A stretch of 64,000 nucleotides of DNA, taken from Pseudomonas sp. Z8(2022) (GTDB taxonomy: Bacteria > Pseudomonadota > Gammaproteobacteria > Pseudomonadales > Pseudomonadaceae). Below the pieces are notes generated by a model. It was not told the origin of the DNA. It searched no databases and saw only the letters and a list, made by a program, of their open reading frames with translations. The stretch is from NCBI RefSeq assembly GCF_025837155.1, contig NZ_CP107549.1, positions 434,001 to 498,000 of the forward strand, in the 5' to 3' direction. A program made the position numbers and the translations under genes. Numbering within the stretch: the first letter of the stretch is position 1; every line of letters begins with the position of its first letter. This document shows, piece after piece, positions 1 through 9,098 of this stretch.

Positions 1-38
1 CTGGCGTCAGATATGAGGACGAATGGCGCCTTTTAGCC

Positions 39-67
39 TTGGTCGTGGCCAGTTAAAGGGCTAGAAT
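39..67 (+). promoter_or_regulatory. Putative sigma-70 promoter of thiS-thiG
   Basis: A TTGGTC hexamer at 39-44 and a TAGAAT hexamer at 62-67 are separated by 17 bases, the ideal spacing. This would start transcription about 27 bases before the thiS ATG. It is a pattern match only. No THI-box riboswitch is visible in the short leader. Confidence 0.4.
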
Positions 68-100
68 GCCCGCCCTCTTCCTAGTTGTGACCGAGTCGTC

Positions 101-301
101 ATGCGTATCCAGTTGAATGGTGAAGCCTTCGAACTGCCGGATAACCAGACCGTCGCCGACCTGTTGGTTCGCCTCGACCTGACCGGGCGCCGTGTGGCGG
201 TCGAACTCAATCTGGACATCGTTCCACGCAGCCAGCACGACAGCACCCTGCTCGCCGAGGGTGATCAGGTGGAAGTGGTGCACGCCATCGGCGGCGGTTG
301 A
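101..301 (+). CDS. thiS: Sulfur carrier protein ThiS
   Basis: ThiS is the small ubiquitin-like protein that carries sulfur, as a C-terminal thiocarboxylate, to ThiG for making the thiazole ring of thiamine. The 66-residue length is normal for the family. The protein ends in Ala-Ile-Gly-Gly-Gly, giving the required terminal Gly-Gly. The start ATG at 101 is followed by the usual N-terminal beta strand with the QLNGE motif. thiG begins 18 bases after the stop, so the two are surely co-transcribed. The thiF/thiO/thiH genes are not in this window. Confidence 0.95.
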   Translation: MRIQLNGEAFELPDNQTVADLLVRLDLTGRRVAVELNLDIVPRSQHDSTLLAEGDQVEVVHAIGGG

Positions 302-319
302 CTTCACGAGGAGTATTCC

Positions 320-1114
320 ATGAGCCAAGTTCGCAGCGACAAGCCCTTCACCCTGGCTGGTCGTACGTTCCAGTCGCGTCTGCTGGTCGGTACCGGCAAG
401 TACAAGGATATGGACGAGACCCGTGACGCCATCGCCGCTTCCGGTGCCGAGATCGTCACCGTGGCGGTGCGCCGCACCAACATCGGCCAGAACCCCGGTG
501 AGCCGAACCTGCTCGATGTGATCAGCCCCGACAAGTACACCATCCTGCCCAATACCGCCGGTTGCTACGACGCCGTCGAGGCTGTACGTACCTGCCGCCT
601 GGCCCGTGAGCTGCTCGACGGCCACAACCTGGTCAAGCTGGAAGTGCTGGCTGACCAGAAGACCCTGTTCCCCAACGTCATCGAAACCATCAAGGCTGCC
701 GAAGTGCTGGTCAAGGACGGTTTCGACGTTATGGTCTACACCAGCGACGACCCCATCATTGCCCGTCAGCTGGCCGAGATCGGCTGCATCGCGGTGATGC
801 CGCTGGCCGGCCTGATCGGTTCGGGCCTGGGTATCTGCAACCCGTACAACCTGCGCATCATCCTCGAGGAATCGAAGGTGCCGGTGCTGGTCGATGCCGG
901 TGTAGGCACCGCTTCCGACGCCACCATCGCCATGGAACTGGGCTGCGAGGCGGTGCTGATGAACAGCGCCATCGCCGAAGCGCAGGATCCGGTGCTCATG
1001 GCTCGCGCCATGCAGCACGCCGTCGAGGCAGGACGTCTGGCCTACCTGGCCGGCCGTATGCCGAAGAAACTCTACGCCAGCGCGTCGTCGCCGCTGACTG
1101 GTCTGATCAAGTAA
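320..1114 (+). CDS. thiG: Thiazole synthase ThiG
   Basis: ThiG condenses 1-deoxy-D-xylulose 5-phosphate, a glycine-derived imine and the sulfur from ThiS-thiocarboxylate into the thiazole phosphate moiety of thiamine. The 264-residue protein is a TIM barrel. Visible family signatures are VGTGKY near residue 22, the NTAGC segment, the Schiff-base lysine region VKLEVLAD, and the phosphate-binding GLIGSGLGI stretch. The ATG at 320 follows a GAGGAG ribosome-binding site, 18 bases after thiS. ThiS and ThiG act as a complex, so the gene pair makes one functional unit. Confidence 0.97.
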   Translation: MSQVRSDKPFTLAGRTFQSRLLVGTGKYKDMDETRDAIAASGAEIVTVAVRRTNIGQNPGEPNLLDVISPDKYTILPNTAGCYDAVEAVRTCRLARELLDGHNLVKLEVLADQKTLFPNVIETIKAAEVLVKDGFDVMVYTSDDPIIARQLAEIGCIAVMPLAGLIGSGLGICNPYNLRIILEESKVPVLVDAGVGTASDATIAMELGCEAVLMNSAIAEAQDPVLMARAMQHAVEAGRLAYLAGRMPKKLYASASSPLTGLIK

Positions 1115-1180
1115 ATGACGATCTGCCGTGTGCCGGCCCGCCGGCACGCCAGGTCGTAAAGCAATCTACAAGAGCTCAGC

Positions 1181-1897
1181 ATGACCGATATCCAGCAGCC
1201 CGAACTGACCGACGATGGTCGCCAGCGCCGTACCATCAAGAGCTTCGTGATGCGCGCCGGGCGCATGACCGAAGGCCAGCAGCGTGGTCTGGACAAAGGC
1301 TGGCCGCTGTTCGGTCTCGAGCTCGAAGACGGCCTGCGCGATTTCGATCAGGTATTCGGTCGCAGTGCACCGCGCACCTTCGAGATCGGTTTCGGCATGG
1401 GCCATTCCACTCTGGAAATGGCTGCTGCCGCGCCCGAGCAGGACTTCATCGGCGTCGAGGTGCACAAGCCCGGCGTCGGCGCGCTGCTCAATGGTGCCAT
1501 GGCGCAGGACCTGAGCAACATCCGCGTGTACAGCTGCGATGCGCTGGAGGTGCTGCGCGACTGTGTCGCCGATGCCAGCCTCGACCGCGTGCTGCTGTTC
1601 TTCCCCGATCCCTGGCACAAGTCGCGTCACCACAAGCGCCGCATCGTGCAGCCGGCCTTCGCTGAGCTGGTGCGCCGCAAGCTGAAGATCGGCGGTGTGC
1701 TGCATATGGCCACCGACTGGGAAAACTACGCCGAGCACATGCTCGAGGTGATGAATGCTGCGCCGGGCTACCGCAACCTGGCGGCTGATGGCACCTATGT
1801 GCCGCGCCCCGAGGAGCGCCCGGTGACCAAGTTCGAGCGCCGCGGCGAGCGCCTCGGCCATGGTGTATGGGACCTCAAGTTTCAGCGCCAGGAGTGA
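1181..1897 (+). CDS. trmB: tRNA (guanine-N7-)-methyltransferase TrmB
   Basis: This SAM-dependent enzyme methylates G46 in the variable loop of tRNAs. The 238-residue protein shows the SAM-binding motif [10 protein letters not shown] around residue 66 and the family signature [15 protein letters not shown] around residue 145, whose Asp-Pro-Trp-Lys residues shape the catalytic site. It lies 66 bases downstream of thiG on the same strand and is probably read from the same transcript, an arrangement typical of Pseudomonas. Confidence 0.96.
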   Translation: MTDIQQPELTDDGRQRRTIKSFVMRAGRMTEGQQRGLDKGWPLFGLELEDGLRDFDQVFGRSAPRTFEIGFGMGHSTLEMAAAAPEQDFIGVEVHKPGVGALLNGAMAQDLSNIRVYSCDALEVLRDCVADASLDRVLLFFPDPWHKSRHHKRRIVQPAFAELVRRKLKIGGVLHMATDWENYAEHMLEVMNAAPGYRNLAADGTYVPRPEERPVTKFERRGERLGHGVWDLKFQRQE

Positions 1898-2075
1898 TGT
1901 CCGGTGATCCTTGCTCGCAGGATCGCCCAGCCTTAGAAACGACAGGATGCATGACTAGATCGGGATAACCCGGCAAAGCCAGGACGGCACCTCACCGACA
2001 CAACAACGATAAACATGCCTGAAAGGCCTGTAGATATTGGCGACGCCGCTGCCATGGCGCCGCAAGGAGAGCATT

Positions 2076-3419
2076 GTGTTGAGATCGGTTTCCATTCTTT
2101 TGCTGACTGCCCTGGCCCTTCAGGCCCAGGCGAAGGTCGATGCCAGTCAGGCTGCGCGCCTGGAGCGGGACCTGACCCCGCTGGGCGGCGAGCGGGCAGG
2201 TAATGCTGCCGGCACCATTCCCGCCTGGACGGGCGGCCTGGCGACTCCGCCAGCTGGCTACCAGCCCGGCATGCACCACCCGGACCCATACGCAGGCGAC
2301 AAACTGCTGTATCGCGTCGACAGCCAGAACCTGGCGCAGTACGAACCGCAACTGCCGATCGGCCTCAAGACCCTGCTGCAGGAGAACCCCAGCTTCTACC
2401 TGCGGGTCTTCCCGACCCGCCGCAGCGCTGCAGCGCCGCAGCGTATCTATGACGCCACGCGCTTCAATGCACAGAATGCCGAGCTGATTTCCGGTGGCAA
2501 TGGTGTGCAGGGCGCAGCTGCCGGCGTGCCGTTCCCCCTGCCGCAGACCGGTCAGGAGGCCATCTGGAACCACATCATGCGTTACCGTGGTGACCAGATC
2601 AGCATGGCCACCAACCAGGCAGCAGTGCTCGCCAACGGCAGCTACAACCTGCTCAAGCTCGAGCGCGACGTCTATTTCCTCTATGGCCGCGAAGGCGTTG
2701 CCCCGCAGGATCTGGACAACACCCTGTTCTACTATCGGTACAAGGTCGTGGCACCGGCCAAGCTGGCCGGCTCGGCGCTGGTGGTGCAGGAGACGCTCGA
2801 TCAGGTACTGGCGATTCGCAAGGCCTGGCGCTTCAACCGCGGTGAGCGCCGTGTACGCCGCTTGCCGATGCTCGCCTATGACACCCTGCAGCCCGATACC
2901 AACGGCATGGCCACTTCTGACCAGGTGGACGCCTACAATGGCGCGCCGAATCGTTACGAATGGCAACTGTTGGGCAAGCGCGAGATGCTGGTGCCCTACA
3001 ACAGCTACGCCGTGCACCAGCAGGGCATTCCTTACGCCGACATTCTGCAGACCAAGCACGTCAATCCCGAGTTGCTGCGCTACGAGCTGCATCGCGTCTG
3101 GGTGGTCGAGGCCGACCTGCGCAAGGGCTTCAGCCACCCTTACGCCAAGCGCCGCTTCTACCTGGACGAAGACAGCTGGCAGATCCTCGCCGTCGACCTC
3201 TACGACCGCAGCGGCAAGCTGATCGGCCTGCAGGAAGCGCACCCGATCAGCTACTACGACGTGCCGATGTTCGGTTCGACCCTGGAGACCATCTACGACT
3301 TCAAGGGCGAGCGCTACTTCGCCGACGGTCTCGACAACAACGAGAAGATGTACGACTTCAACGCCAAGCTGGGGCCGCGCGACTTCACCCCCCAGGCGCT
3401 GCGCCGCGAAGGCAACTGA
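2076..3419 (+). CDS. DUF1329 family exported protein
   Basis: The protein belongs to the DUF1329 family of secreted or outer-membrane-associated proteins (LolB/LppX-like fold), often found near RND transporters or steroid/lipid genes; its exact function is unknown. I start it at GTG 2076, because AAGGAGA at 2064-2070 is correctly spaced and the product (447 residues) then begins with a clean signal peptide, LRSVSILLLTALALQAQA, cut before KVD. A longer reading from TTG 2037 would put charged residues before the signal. The gene stands alone: 178 bases separate it from trmB and 107 from the next gene. A GGGCCGT/ACGGCCC hairpin (3425-3442) follows the stop, without a T run. Confidence 0.85.
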   Translation: MLRSVSILLLTALALQAQAKVDASQAARLERDLTPLGGERAGNAAGTIPAWTGGLATPPAGYQPGMHHPDPYAGDKLLYRVDSQNLAQYEPQLPIGLKTLLQENPSFYLRVFPTRRSAAAPQRIYDATRFNAQNAELISGGNGVQGAAAGVPFPLPQTGQEAIWNHIMRYRGDQISMATNQAAVLANGSYNLLKLERDVYFLYGREGVAPQDLDNTLFYYRYKVVAPAKLAGSALVVQETLDQVLAIRKAWRFNRGERRVRRLPMLAYDTLQPDTNGMATSDQVDAYNGAPNRYEWQLLGKREMLVPYNSYAVHQQGIPYADILQTKHVNPELLRYELHRVWVVEADLRKGFSHPYAKRRFYLDEDSWQILAVDLYDRSGKLIGLQEAHPISYYDVPMFGSTLETIYDFKGERYFADGLDNNEKMYDFNAKLGPRDFTPQALRREGN

Positions 3420-3526
3420 GCCACGGGCCGTGTGAACGGCCCCTCTGCCCACTGTTTGATCCACGACAACACTGCCGCTGCCCGCTGGGCTAGAGTCAGC
3501 TATCTGGATCCAATGGAGGCAGGACA

Positions 3527-4603
3527 ATGGGCCTGATGAAAGCTGCGGTATTTGTAGAGCCCGGGCGTATCGAACTGGTGGAAAAACCCATTCCGCCAGT
3601 TGGCCCCAACGATGCGCTGGTACGCATCACCACCACCACCATCTGCGGTACCGACGTGCACATCCTCAAGGGTGAGTACCCGGTGGCCAAGGGCCTGACC
3701 GTGGGTCACGAGCCGGTGGGGATCATCGAGAAGCTGGGCAGCAACGTGCAGGGCTACCAGGAAGGTCAGCGGGTCATCGCTGGTGCCATCTGCCCCAGCT
3801 TCACCTCTTACGCCTGCCAGGACGGCTATCCGTCGCAGGACGGTGGCTGCCAGTGCCATGGCTACAAGCCCATGGGGGGCTGGCGTTTCGGCAACAGCAT
3901 CGACGGCACCCAGGCCGAGTACGTATTGGTGCCCGACGCCCAGGCCAACCTGGCGCCGGTGCCGGACGGCCTGAGCGACGAGCAGGTGCTGATGTGCCCG
4001 GACATCATGTCCACCGGCTTTGCCGGCGCCGAAGCGGCCAATATCAGGATCGGTGATGTGGTGGCGGTGTTCGCCCAGGGGCCGATAGGCCTGTGTGCGA
4101 CCGCAGGTGCCAAGCTGCGCGGTGCCAGCACCATCATCGCCATCGACGGTGTCAACGAGCGGTTGGAGATCGCCCGCCAGCTGGGCGCCGATGTCACCCT
4201 GAACTTCCGCGAAGTGGACGTGGTGGACGAGATCCTCAAGCTCACCGGTGGCCGCGGTGTGGACGCCTCGATCGAGGCGCTGGGCCTGCAGAGCACCTTC
4301 GAACAGGCGCTACGGGTGCTCAAGCCGGGCGGCACGCTGTCCAGCCTGGGTGTCTACTCCAGCGATCTGACCATCCCGCTAGGGGCCTTCCATGCGGGCC
4401 TCGGCGATCATCGCATCGTCACCTCGCTGTGCCCGGGCGGCAAGGAGCGCATGCGGCGTCTGCTCAACGTGGTGGCCTCCGGCCGCGTCGAGCTTGGCGC
4501 GCTGGTGACCCACGAATACCGCCTGGATGACATCGTCGCGGCCTACGATCTGTTCGCCAACCAGCGCGACGGCGTGCTCAAGGTGGCGATCAAACCGTTC
4601 TGA
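3527..4603 (+). CDS. Zinc-dependent alcohol dehydrogenase (secondary alcohol type)
   Basis: This is a medium-chain dehydrogenase/reductase of about 358 residues. The catalytic zinc ligands of the Thermoanaerobacter/Clostridium secondary alcohol dehydrogenase group can be seen: Cys in TICGTD, His-Glu in GHEPVG and Asp in CPDIMSTG. The cofactor fold reads VFAQGPIGLCA and ends its second strand with an acidic residue (AIDGVNERL), which suggests NAD rather than NADP (inference). The structural-zinc lobe is replaced by a segment with four cysteines (CPSFTSYAC, then CQC) that does not match the four-Cys zinc lobe. A GGAGG box precedes ATG 3527; an in-frame ATG at 3536 is an alternative start. The natural substrate cannot be told. 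Confidence 0.85.
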   Translation: MGLMKAAVFVEPGRIELVEKPIPPVGPNDALVRITTTTICGTDVHILKGEYPVAKGLTVGHEPVGIIEKLGSNVQGYQEGQRVIAGAICPSFTSYACQDGYPSQDGGCQCHGYKPMGGWRFGNSIDGTQAEYVLVPDAQANLAPVPDGLSDEQVLMCPDIMSTGFAGAEAANIRIGDVVAVFAQGPIGLCATAGAKLRGASTIIAIDGVNERLEIARQLGADVTLNFREVDVVDEILKLTGGRGVDASIEALGLQSTFEQALRVLKPGGTLSSLGVYSSDLTIPLGAFHAGLGDHRIVTSLCPGGKERMRRLLNVVASGRVELGALVTHEYRLDDIVAAYDLFANQRDGVLKVAIKPF

Positions 4604-4610
4604 AACCTCG

Positions 4611-4640
4611 GCCCTGCGCGCTGCCGACGGCGCGCAGGGC
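4611..4640. terminator. Convergent hairpin terminator
   Basis: GCCCTGCGCGC (4611-4621) and GCGCGCAGGGC (4630-4640) form a perfect 11-bp stem with an 8-base loop. It sits exactly between the 3' ends of the alcohol dehydrogenase (plus) and the DUF3392 gene (minus), so it can serve both. There is only a short T run. Confidence 0.6.
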
Positions 4641-4643
4641 GTT

Positions 4644-4967
4644 CTAGTTGCGGTCGGCGAGTATTCCGATCACCACGAAGATCAGGATCAGCACCGGTGC
4701 CAGGGTGAAGTTGTTGAAGTAGGCCAGGCCCTTGGCCAGCCAGGGGGTAAGGAACACGATCGCCAGGCCATAGCCCACTGCGCAGAACACCACGAACAGC
4801 AGCGTGCGCAGGACGAAGTTGAGGTTGCCGATGGTGCGCTGGACCCAGGCGTTGATGGCCGGGCCGAACAGCACCAGCAGGGTGGCCATGATGGCCAGGG
4901 AGATATCGCTGAGGTGGCTGCGGCTCCAGCGCGACAGGGTGACGATCAGGTCCAGTAGCAGATCCAT
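4644..4967 (-). CDS. DUF3392 family membrane protein
   Basis: This is a 107-residue integral membrane protein of the DUF3392 family, of unknown function. Three hydrophobic helices are clear: about residues 20-41 (SLAIMATLLVLFGPAINAWV), 50-75 (VLRTLLFVVFCAVGYGLAIVF) and 85-103 (FTLAPVLILIFVVIGIL). The gene is read towards the alcohol dehydrogenase and lies just downstream of hemW on the same strand, with a gap of 95 bases, so it may be the last gene of the hemW transcript. Confidence 0.85.
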   Translation of the reverse strand: MDLLLDLIVTLSRWSRSHLSDISLAIMATLLVLFGPAINAWVQRTIGNLNFVLRTLLFVVFCAVGYGLAIVFLTPWLAKGLAYFNNFTLAPVLILIFVVIGILADRN

Positions 4968-5062
4968 TCAGGCTCCTTGAATGCGAAACGAGCGGCGCGG
5001 CGGCATTGGCCGTTGCGCACGAGGGCTCTAGCGTAACGGATTGCCGCCGCGCAGTGGGTGAT

Positions 5063-6223
5063 CTAGGCCAGGAACAGCTGCAGCAGATCGTTGAGAAACA
5101 GCTGACCCTTGGGCGTGGCGACCAGGCGCGCCGGATCACGTTGCAGCAGGCCGCGTTGCTCGGCTTCCCGACGTGCTTCGGCCAGTTGCTGCAATGGCAG
5201 ACCGGTGCGCTGGCCGAACAGCTCGCTCGGCGCGCCTTCGGTCAGGCGCAGCACGTTCATCAGGTACTCGAACGGCAGTTCGTCGGCTTCGAGTACGCGC
5301 TCGCCGGCCTGGAAGGCTTTGCTGCGGTCCAGATAGTCCTTGGGCAGACGGGTTTTCCAGGTGCGCTGAATGCGTCCTGCGGGCGTGCTCAATTTGGCGT
5401 GGGCGCCGGCGCCGATGCCGAGAAAGTCGCCGAAGGTCCAGTAGTTGAGGTTGTGCCGCGCCTGCTTGCCTGGCCGGGCGTAGGCGGACACCTCGTACTG
5501 CGTGTAACCCTCGGCAGCGAGCAGCGCCTGGCCGGCTTCCTGGATGTCCCATAGCAGGTCGTCTTCCGGCAGTTGCGGCGGCTGGCTCCAGAACACCGTG
5601 TTCGGCTCCATGGTCAGCTGGTACCAGGACAGGTGCGTCGGGCCCTGGCTGATGGCCGTGCGCAGGTCGAACAGGGCGTCCTCGATGCTCTGCTCGGGCA
5701 GGCCGTGCATCAGGTCGAGGTTGAAGTTGTCGAAACCGGCGGCGCGCGCCATGCCGGCAGCGCGGATGGCCTCGTCGCCATCGTGGATGCGCCCCAGCGC
5801 CTTGAGCTTGTCCTGCTGGAAGCTCTGCACGCCGATGGACAGGCGATTGATGCCGAGGCTGCGATAGCCCTTGAACTTGGCCTGCTCGAAGGTGCCGGGG
5901 TTGGCTTCCAGGGTGATTTCGATGTCAGGCGCGAAAGCGACACGACGCTCTACGCCCTCAAGCAGCCGGCCGAGGGCGCGGTCGGAAAACAGGCTGGGTG
6001 TGCCGCCACCGAAGAAGATCGAGATCAGCGGCCTGCCGTGGACGTGCTGCAGGTCGGTATCGAGATCGGCCAGCAGTGCGTCGACGTACTCTTCTTCAGG
6101 CAGTGTTGGCCCGGCGGCGTGGGAGTTGAAGTCGCAGTAGGGGCATTTGCGCACGCACCAGGGGATGTGGATGTACAGCGCCAGGGGCGGGAGCAGGAAA
6201 CTCCCGCCAGCGGTATTGCTCAT
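5063..6223 (-). CDS. hemW: Radical SAM heme chaperone HemW
   Basis: HemW (formerly called an oxygen-independent coproporphyrinogen III oxidase-like protein) is a radical-SAM protein that binds heme and is thought to deliver it to target enzymes. The start at 6223 gives 386 residues (MSNTAGGS); its ATG overlaps the rdgB stop as ATGA. The cluster motif CVRKCPYC places Cys at 23, 27 and 30, followed by [10 protein letters not shown]. The spacing CxxxCxxC without the extra Cys of true HemN supports HemW over HemN. The open frame runs further upstream to 6397, but that part lies inside rdgB. Confidence 0.93.
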   Translation of the reverse strand: MSNTAGGSFLLPPLALYIHIPWCVRKCPYCDFNSHAAGPTLPEEEYVDALLADLDTDLQHVHGRPLISIFFGGGTPSLFSDRALGRLLEGVERRVAFAPDIEITLEANPGTFEQAKFKGYRSLGINRLSIGVQSFQQDKLKALGRIHDGDEAIRAAGMARAAGFDNFNLDLMHGLPEQSIEDALFDLRTAISQGPTHLSWYQLTMEPNTVFWSQPPQLPEDDLLWDIQEAGQALLAAEGYTQYEVSAYARPGKQARHNLNYWTFGDFLGIGAGAHAKLSTPAGRIQRTWKTRLPKDYLDRSKAFQAGERVLEADELPFEYLMNVLRLTEGAPSELFGQRTGLPLQQLAEARREAEQRGLLQRDPARLVATPKGQLFLNDLLQLFLA

Positions 6224-6828
6224 GCCAGCTCCAGGCGCTGCTTGAGCAGGGCCATGGCTCGGGCGCGGTGGCTGAGACGGTTCTTCTGCTCGGCCGGCAG
6301 CTCGGCGCTGGAACACTGGGTTTCCGGTACCCAGAACAGCGGGTCGTAACCGAAGCCGTGTTCGCCACGGGCCTTGTGCAGGATGCGCCCGTGCCACAGG
6401 CCCTCGCAGAGGATCGGCAGCGGGTCGTCGGCATGTCGCACCAGTGCCAGGGCGCAGACGAACTGCGCGCCGCGCTGCTCGTCGGGCACGTCCTTGAGAG
6501 CCTGGAGCAGCTTGGCATTGTTCGCCGCATCGCCCTGGCCGTCTGCATAACGCGCAGAGTAGATGCCCGGCGCGCCGCCGAGGAAGTCCACTGCCAGGCC
6601 GGAGTCATCGGCCAGGGCCGGCAGGCCGGAGATGCGTGCGGCGTTGCGCGCCTTGAGGATGGCATTCTCGACGAACGACAGGCCGGTCTCTTCCGGCTCG
6701 ACCTGGCTGAACTCGCCGATCGAGCGCACGCGTACGGCGTCGCCGAGCATGGCCTGCAGCTCCTTGAGCTTGCCGGCGTTATGGCTGGCCAGTACTAGCT
6801 CCTTGAAAGCACTCACGGGCTTAGTCAT
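6220..6828 (-). CDS. rdgB: Non-canonical purine NTP pyrophosphatase RdgB
   Basis: RdgB hydrolyses dITP, dXTP and ITP to the monophosphate and pyrophosphate, keeping deaminated purines out of DNA and RNA. The 202-residue protein opens with the family signature [10 protein letters not shown] and contains the conserved ADDSGL and GIYSARYA segments and a C-terminal LSHRARA stretch (the usual SHR motif). The stop overlaps the hemW start by four bases (ATGA), and its own start overlaps the end of the DUF4426 gene, so translation is probably coupled along the operon. Confidence 0.96.
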   Translation of the reverse strand: MTKPVSAFKELVLASHNAGKLKELQAMLGDAVRVRSIGEFSQVEPEETGLSFVENAILKARNAARISGLPALADDSGLAVDFLGGAPGIYSARYADGQGDAANNAKLLQALKDVPDEQRGAQFVCALALVRHADDPLPILCEGLWHGRILHKARGEHGFGYDPLFWVPETQCSSAELPAEQKNRLSHRARAMALLKQRLELA

Positions 6829-7237
6829 CCGGGAACATTTCCTGGTTGAAGGTGATGCGGTGGGCGTCGTCGCCCTGGCGTACGTCGAGGGTGAAGCCGA
6901 GCACTTCGCGGGTCTTGAAGGGGAACTGCGCCAGGTAATAGATGGCCTCGCCTTCGCTGACCTGACGGAACGTCAGCGCGGTGCTCTTGCCCAGCAGGTC
7001 CTTCACCTCGCCACCGACCACTGCGGTGCTGGGCTTGCCGGCCTTGAGCACGGCGACGTTGATCACGCCCTGGGTCTTGCTGCGCACCAGGCCGGCGGCG
7101 CTGGCGATATCCGGCTGGATGAAGCTGGAATTGAACACGCTGTAGTGCACGTCGAGATCGCCGAAGCTCTGCTTGCGCTCGGCGACAGCCGGCAGGGCCA
7201 TGCACAGGGCGATCAGGAAGGGAATGATGCGGCGCAT
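6821..7237 (-). CDS. DUF4426 periplasmic protein
   Basis: The protein has 138 residues with a signal peptide ([18 protein letters not shown], cut before ERKQ) and a DUF4426 domain of unknown role. I chose ATG 7237 because the open frame upstream overlaps metW, and because a GAGGAG box lies just before this ATG. The gene sits 14 bases after metW and overlaps rdgB by eight bases, so it is part of the metX-metW-DUF4426-rdgB-hemW operon. The persistent position beside metW in Pseudomonas is known; a link to methionine metabolism is only a guess. Confidence 0.88.
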   Translation of the reverse strand: MRRIIPFLIALCMALPAVAERKQSFGDLDVHYSVFNSSFIQPDIASAAGLVRSKTQGVINVAVLKAGKPSTAVVGGEVKDLLGKSTALTFRQVSEGEAIYYLAQFPFKTREVLGFTLDVRQGDDAHRITFNQEMFPDD

Positions 7238-7251
7238 GATGTTCTCCTCGT

Positions 7252-7878
7252 TCAGACCGCGACGCGGTGGGCGGACAGGCCCGCGCCGCTGATGCGGTAG
7301 ATGCCGATCTCGCCCAGCAGGTTGGGCCAGATGCGGCTGGCGATACCGTGGCGATGGTCGCGGTCCACCGCCAGGCGTTCTTCCACACGGGCGCCCTGGG
7401 CGTGGCACAGGCGCTCGAAGTCCTCGAAGGTGCAGAAGTGGATGTTCGGCGTGTTGTACCAGGTGTAGGGCAGGAAGTCCGAAACCGGCATGCGACCTTT
7501 TGTCGTCAGGTACCAGCGGCAGCGCCAGTGGCCGAAGTTGGGGAAGGTGATGATGCAGGTCTTGCCGACGCGCAGCATCTCGGCCAGTACCTTGTCCGGG
7601 TAGTGCAGCGCCTGCAGCGACTGGGTCATGACCACCACGTCGAAGCTGTTGCTGGCGAAGTTGCCCAGGCCCAGGTCGAGGTTCTGTTCGATGACGTTGA
7701 CGCCGCGCTCGATGCACAGGGCGATCTTGTCCGGGTCGATTTCCAGGCCGTAGCCGGAAACCTGCTTGTTGTCGCGCAGCCAGGCGAGCAGCTCGCCGTC
7801 GCCGCAGCCCAGGTCGAGCACACGGCTGCCCGGGGCGATCCATTCCTGGATGATGTCCAGATCCGCTCGCATGCTCAT
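7252..7878 (-). CDS. metW: Methionine biosynthesis protein MetW
   Basis: MetW is a methyltransferase-fold partner of MetX; in several proteobacteria MetX acylates homoserine efficiently only together with MetW. The 208-residue product shows the SAM-type motif [12 protein letters not shown] near residue 20. The start at 7878 overlaps the metX stop as ATGA; a second in-frame ATG at 7872 is possible. The pair metX-metW is one transcriptional and functional unit. Confidence 0.95.
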   Translation of the reverse strand: MSMRADLDIIQEWIAPGSRVLDLGCGDGELLAWLRDNKQVSGYGLEIDPDKIALCIERGVNVIEQNLDLGLGNFASNSFDVVVMTQSLQALHYPDKVLAEMLRVGKTCIITFPNFGHWRCRWYLTTKGRMPVSDFLPYTWYNTPNIHFCTFEDFERLCHAQGARVEERLAVDRDHRHGIASRIWPNLLGEIGIYRISGAGLSAHRVAV

Positions 7879-9014
7879 ACCTCGATTCGCTTCATGTAGC
7901 TGCCGAATGCCTGCAGGTAACGCGGGATCGGCATGAGGAAGGCGTCGTGGCCCTGCGGTGCGTCGATCTCCAGGTAGCAGACGTTCTTCTTCGCCGCCGT
8001 CAGCGCGTCGACGATCTCCCGCGAGCGGGCGGGGGAGAAGCGCCAGTCGGTGGTGAAGGACATCAGGCAGAAGTCCGCCCTGGCCACGGCCAGGGTCTTG
8101 GCCAGGTCGCCGTCATGCGCGGCGGCCGGGTCGAAGTAGTCCAGCGCCTTGGTCATCAGCAGGTAGGTGTTGGCGTCGAAGCGACCGGAAAATTCCTCGC
8201 CCTGATAGCGCAGGTAGCTTTCCACCTGGAACTCGACGCTGTGGAAGTCGTAGTTGAGCTTCTCGCTCTTCAGGCCGCGGCCGAATTTCTCGCCCATGGC
8301 GTCATCGGACAGGTAGGTAATATGGCCGACCATGCGCGCCAGCATCAGGCCGCGCTTGGGGATCACGCCCTGTTCCTGGAAATGTCCGCCATGGAAATCC
8401 GGGTCGGTGAGAATGGCCTGACGCGCCACTTCATTGAAGGCGATGTTCTGCGCCGACAGCTTGGGCGCCGAGGCAATGGCCAGGCAGTGACGCACGCGCT
8501 CGGGGTAGCTGATGGTCCATTGCATGGCCTGCATGCCGCCGAGGCTGCCGCCGATCACTGCCGCCCACTGCTCAATGCCCAGAGCATCGGCCAGGCGTGC
8601 CTGGCTGTGTACCCAGTCTTCGACGGTCATCACCGGGAAGTCGGCGCCATAGGGCTTGCCGGTTGCCGGGTTGGTGCTGCTGGGGCCGGTGGAGCCGTTG
8701 CAGCCGCCGAGGTTGTTGAGGCTGACGACGAAGAACTTGTTGGTGTCGATCGGCTTGCCGGGGCCGATGCAGCTGTCCCACCAGCCGGGTTTACGGTCAT
8801 CCGGGCTGTGGTAGCCGGCGGCGTGATGATGGCCGGACAGGGCGTGGCAGATCAGCACGGCATTGCTGCGCTTGGCATTGAGCTCGCCGTACGTTTCGAC
8901 GACCAGCTCGTACTCGGCCAGGCTGCGCCCGCAGGCCAGGGCCAACGGTTCGCTGAAACGGAACACCTGGGGGCTGACCAGGCCGACGGAATCTTCGGGA
9001 AATGCAGTAGGCAT
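7875..9014 (-). CDS. metX: Homoserine O-acyltransferase MetX (probably succinyl)
   Basis: MetX acylates the hydroxyl of homoserine, the first committed step to methionine. The 379-residue alpha/beta-hydrolase has the nucleophile elbow GGSLGG with Ser157 and the catalytic His in APQGHDAFL near the end. Early motifs [12 protein letters not shown] and [12 protein letters not shown] form the oxyanion and substrate region. Pseudomonas MetX enzymes use succinyl-CoA, although the fold resembles acetyltransferases; I infer the same here. The gene heads a run of overlapping genes (metW, DUF4426, rdgB, hemW). Its promoter must lie in the 84 bases before it. Confidence 0.95.
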   Translation of the reverse strand: MPTAFPEDSVGLVSPQVFRFSEPLALACGRSLAEYELVVETYGELNAKRSNAVLICHALSGHHHAAGYHSPDDRKPGWWDSCIGPGKPIDTNKFFVVSLNNLGGCNGSTGPSSTNPATGKPYGADFPVMTVEDWVHSQARLADALGIEQWAAVIGGSLGGMQAMQWTISYPERVRHCLAIASAPKLSAQNIAFNEVARQAILTDPDFHGGHFQEQGVIPKRGLMLARMVGHITYLSDDAMGEKFGRGLKSEKLNYDFHSVEFQVESYLRYQGEEFSGRFDANTYLLMTKALDYFDPAAAHDGDLAKTLAVARADFCLMSFTTDWRFSPARSREIVDALTAAKKNVCYLEIDAPQGHDAFLMPIPRYLQAFGSYMKRIEV

Positions 9015-9098
9015 GGAGGCGCTGCTAATGAATCGGAGGAGGCCGCCAGTCTAAAGAGCACCGTCGGCAGCAGCAAGCGAGCAGGACGTCCGCTTGCG

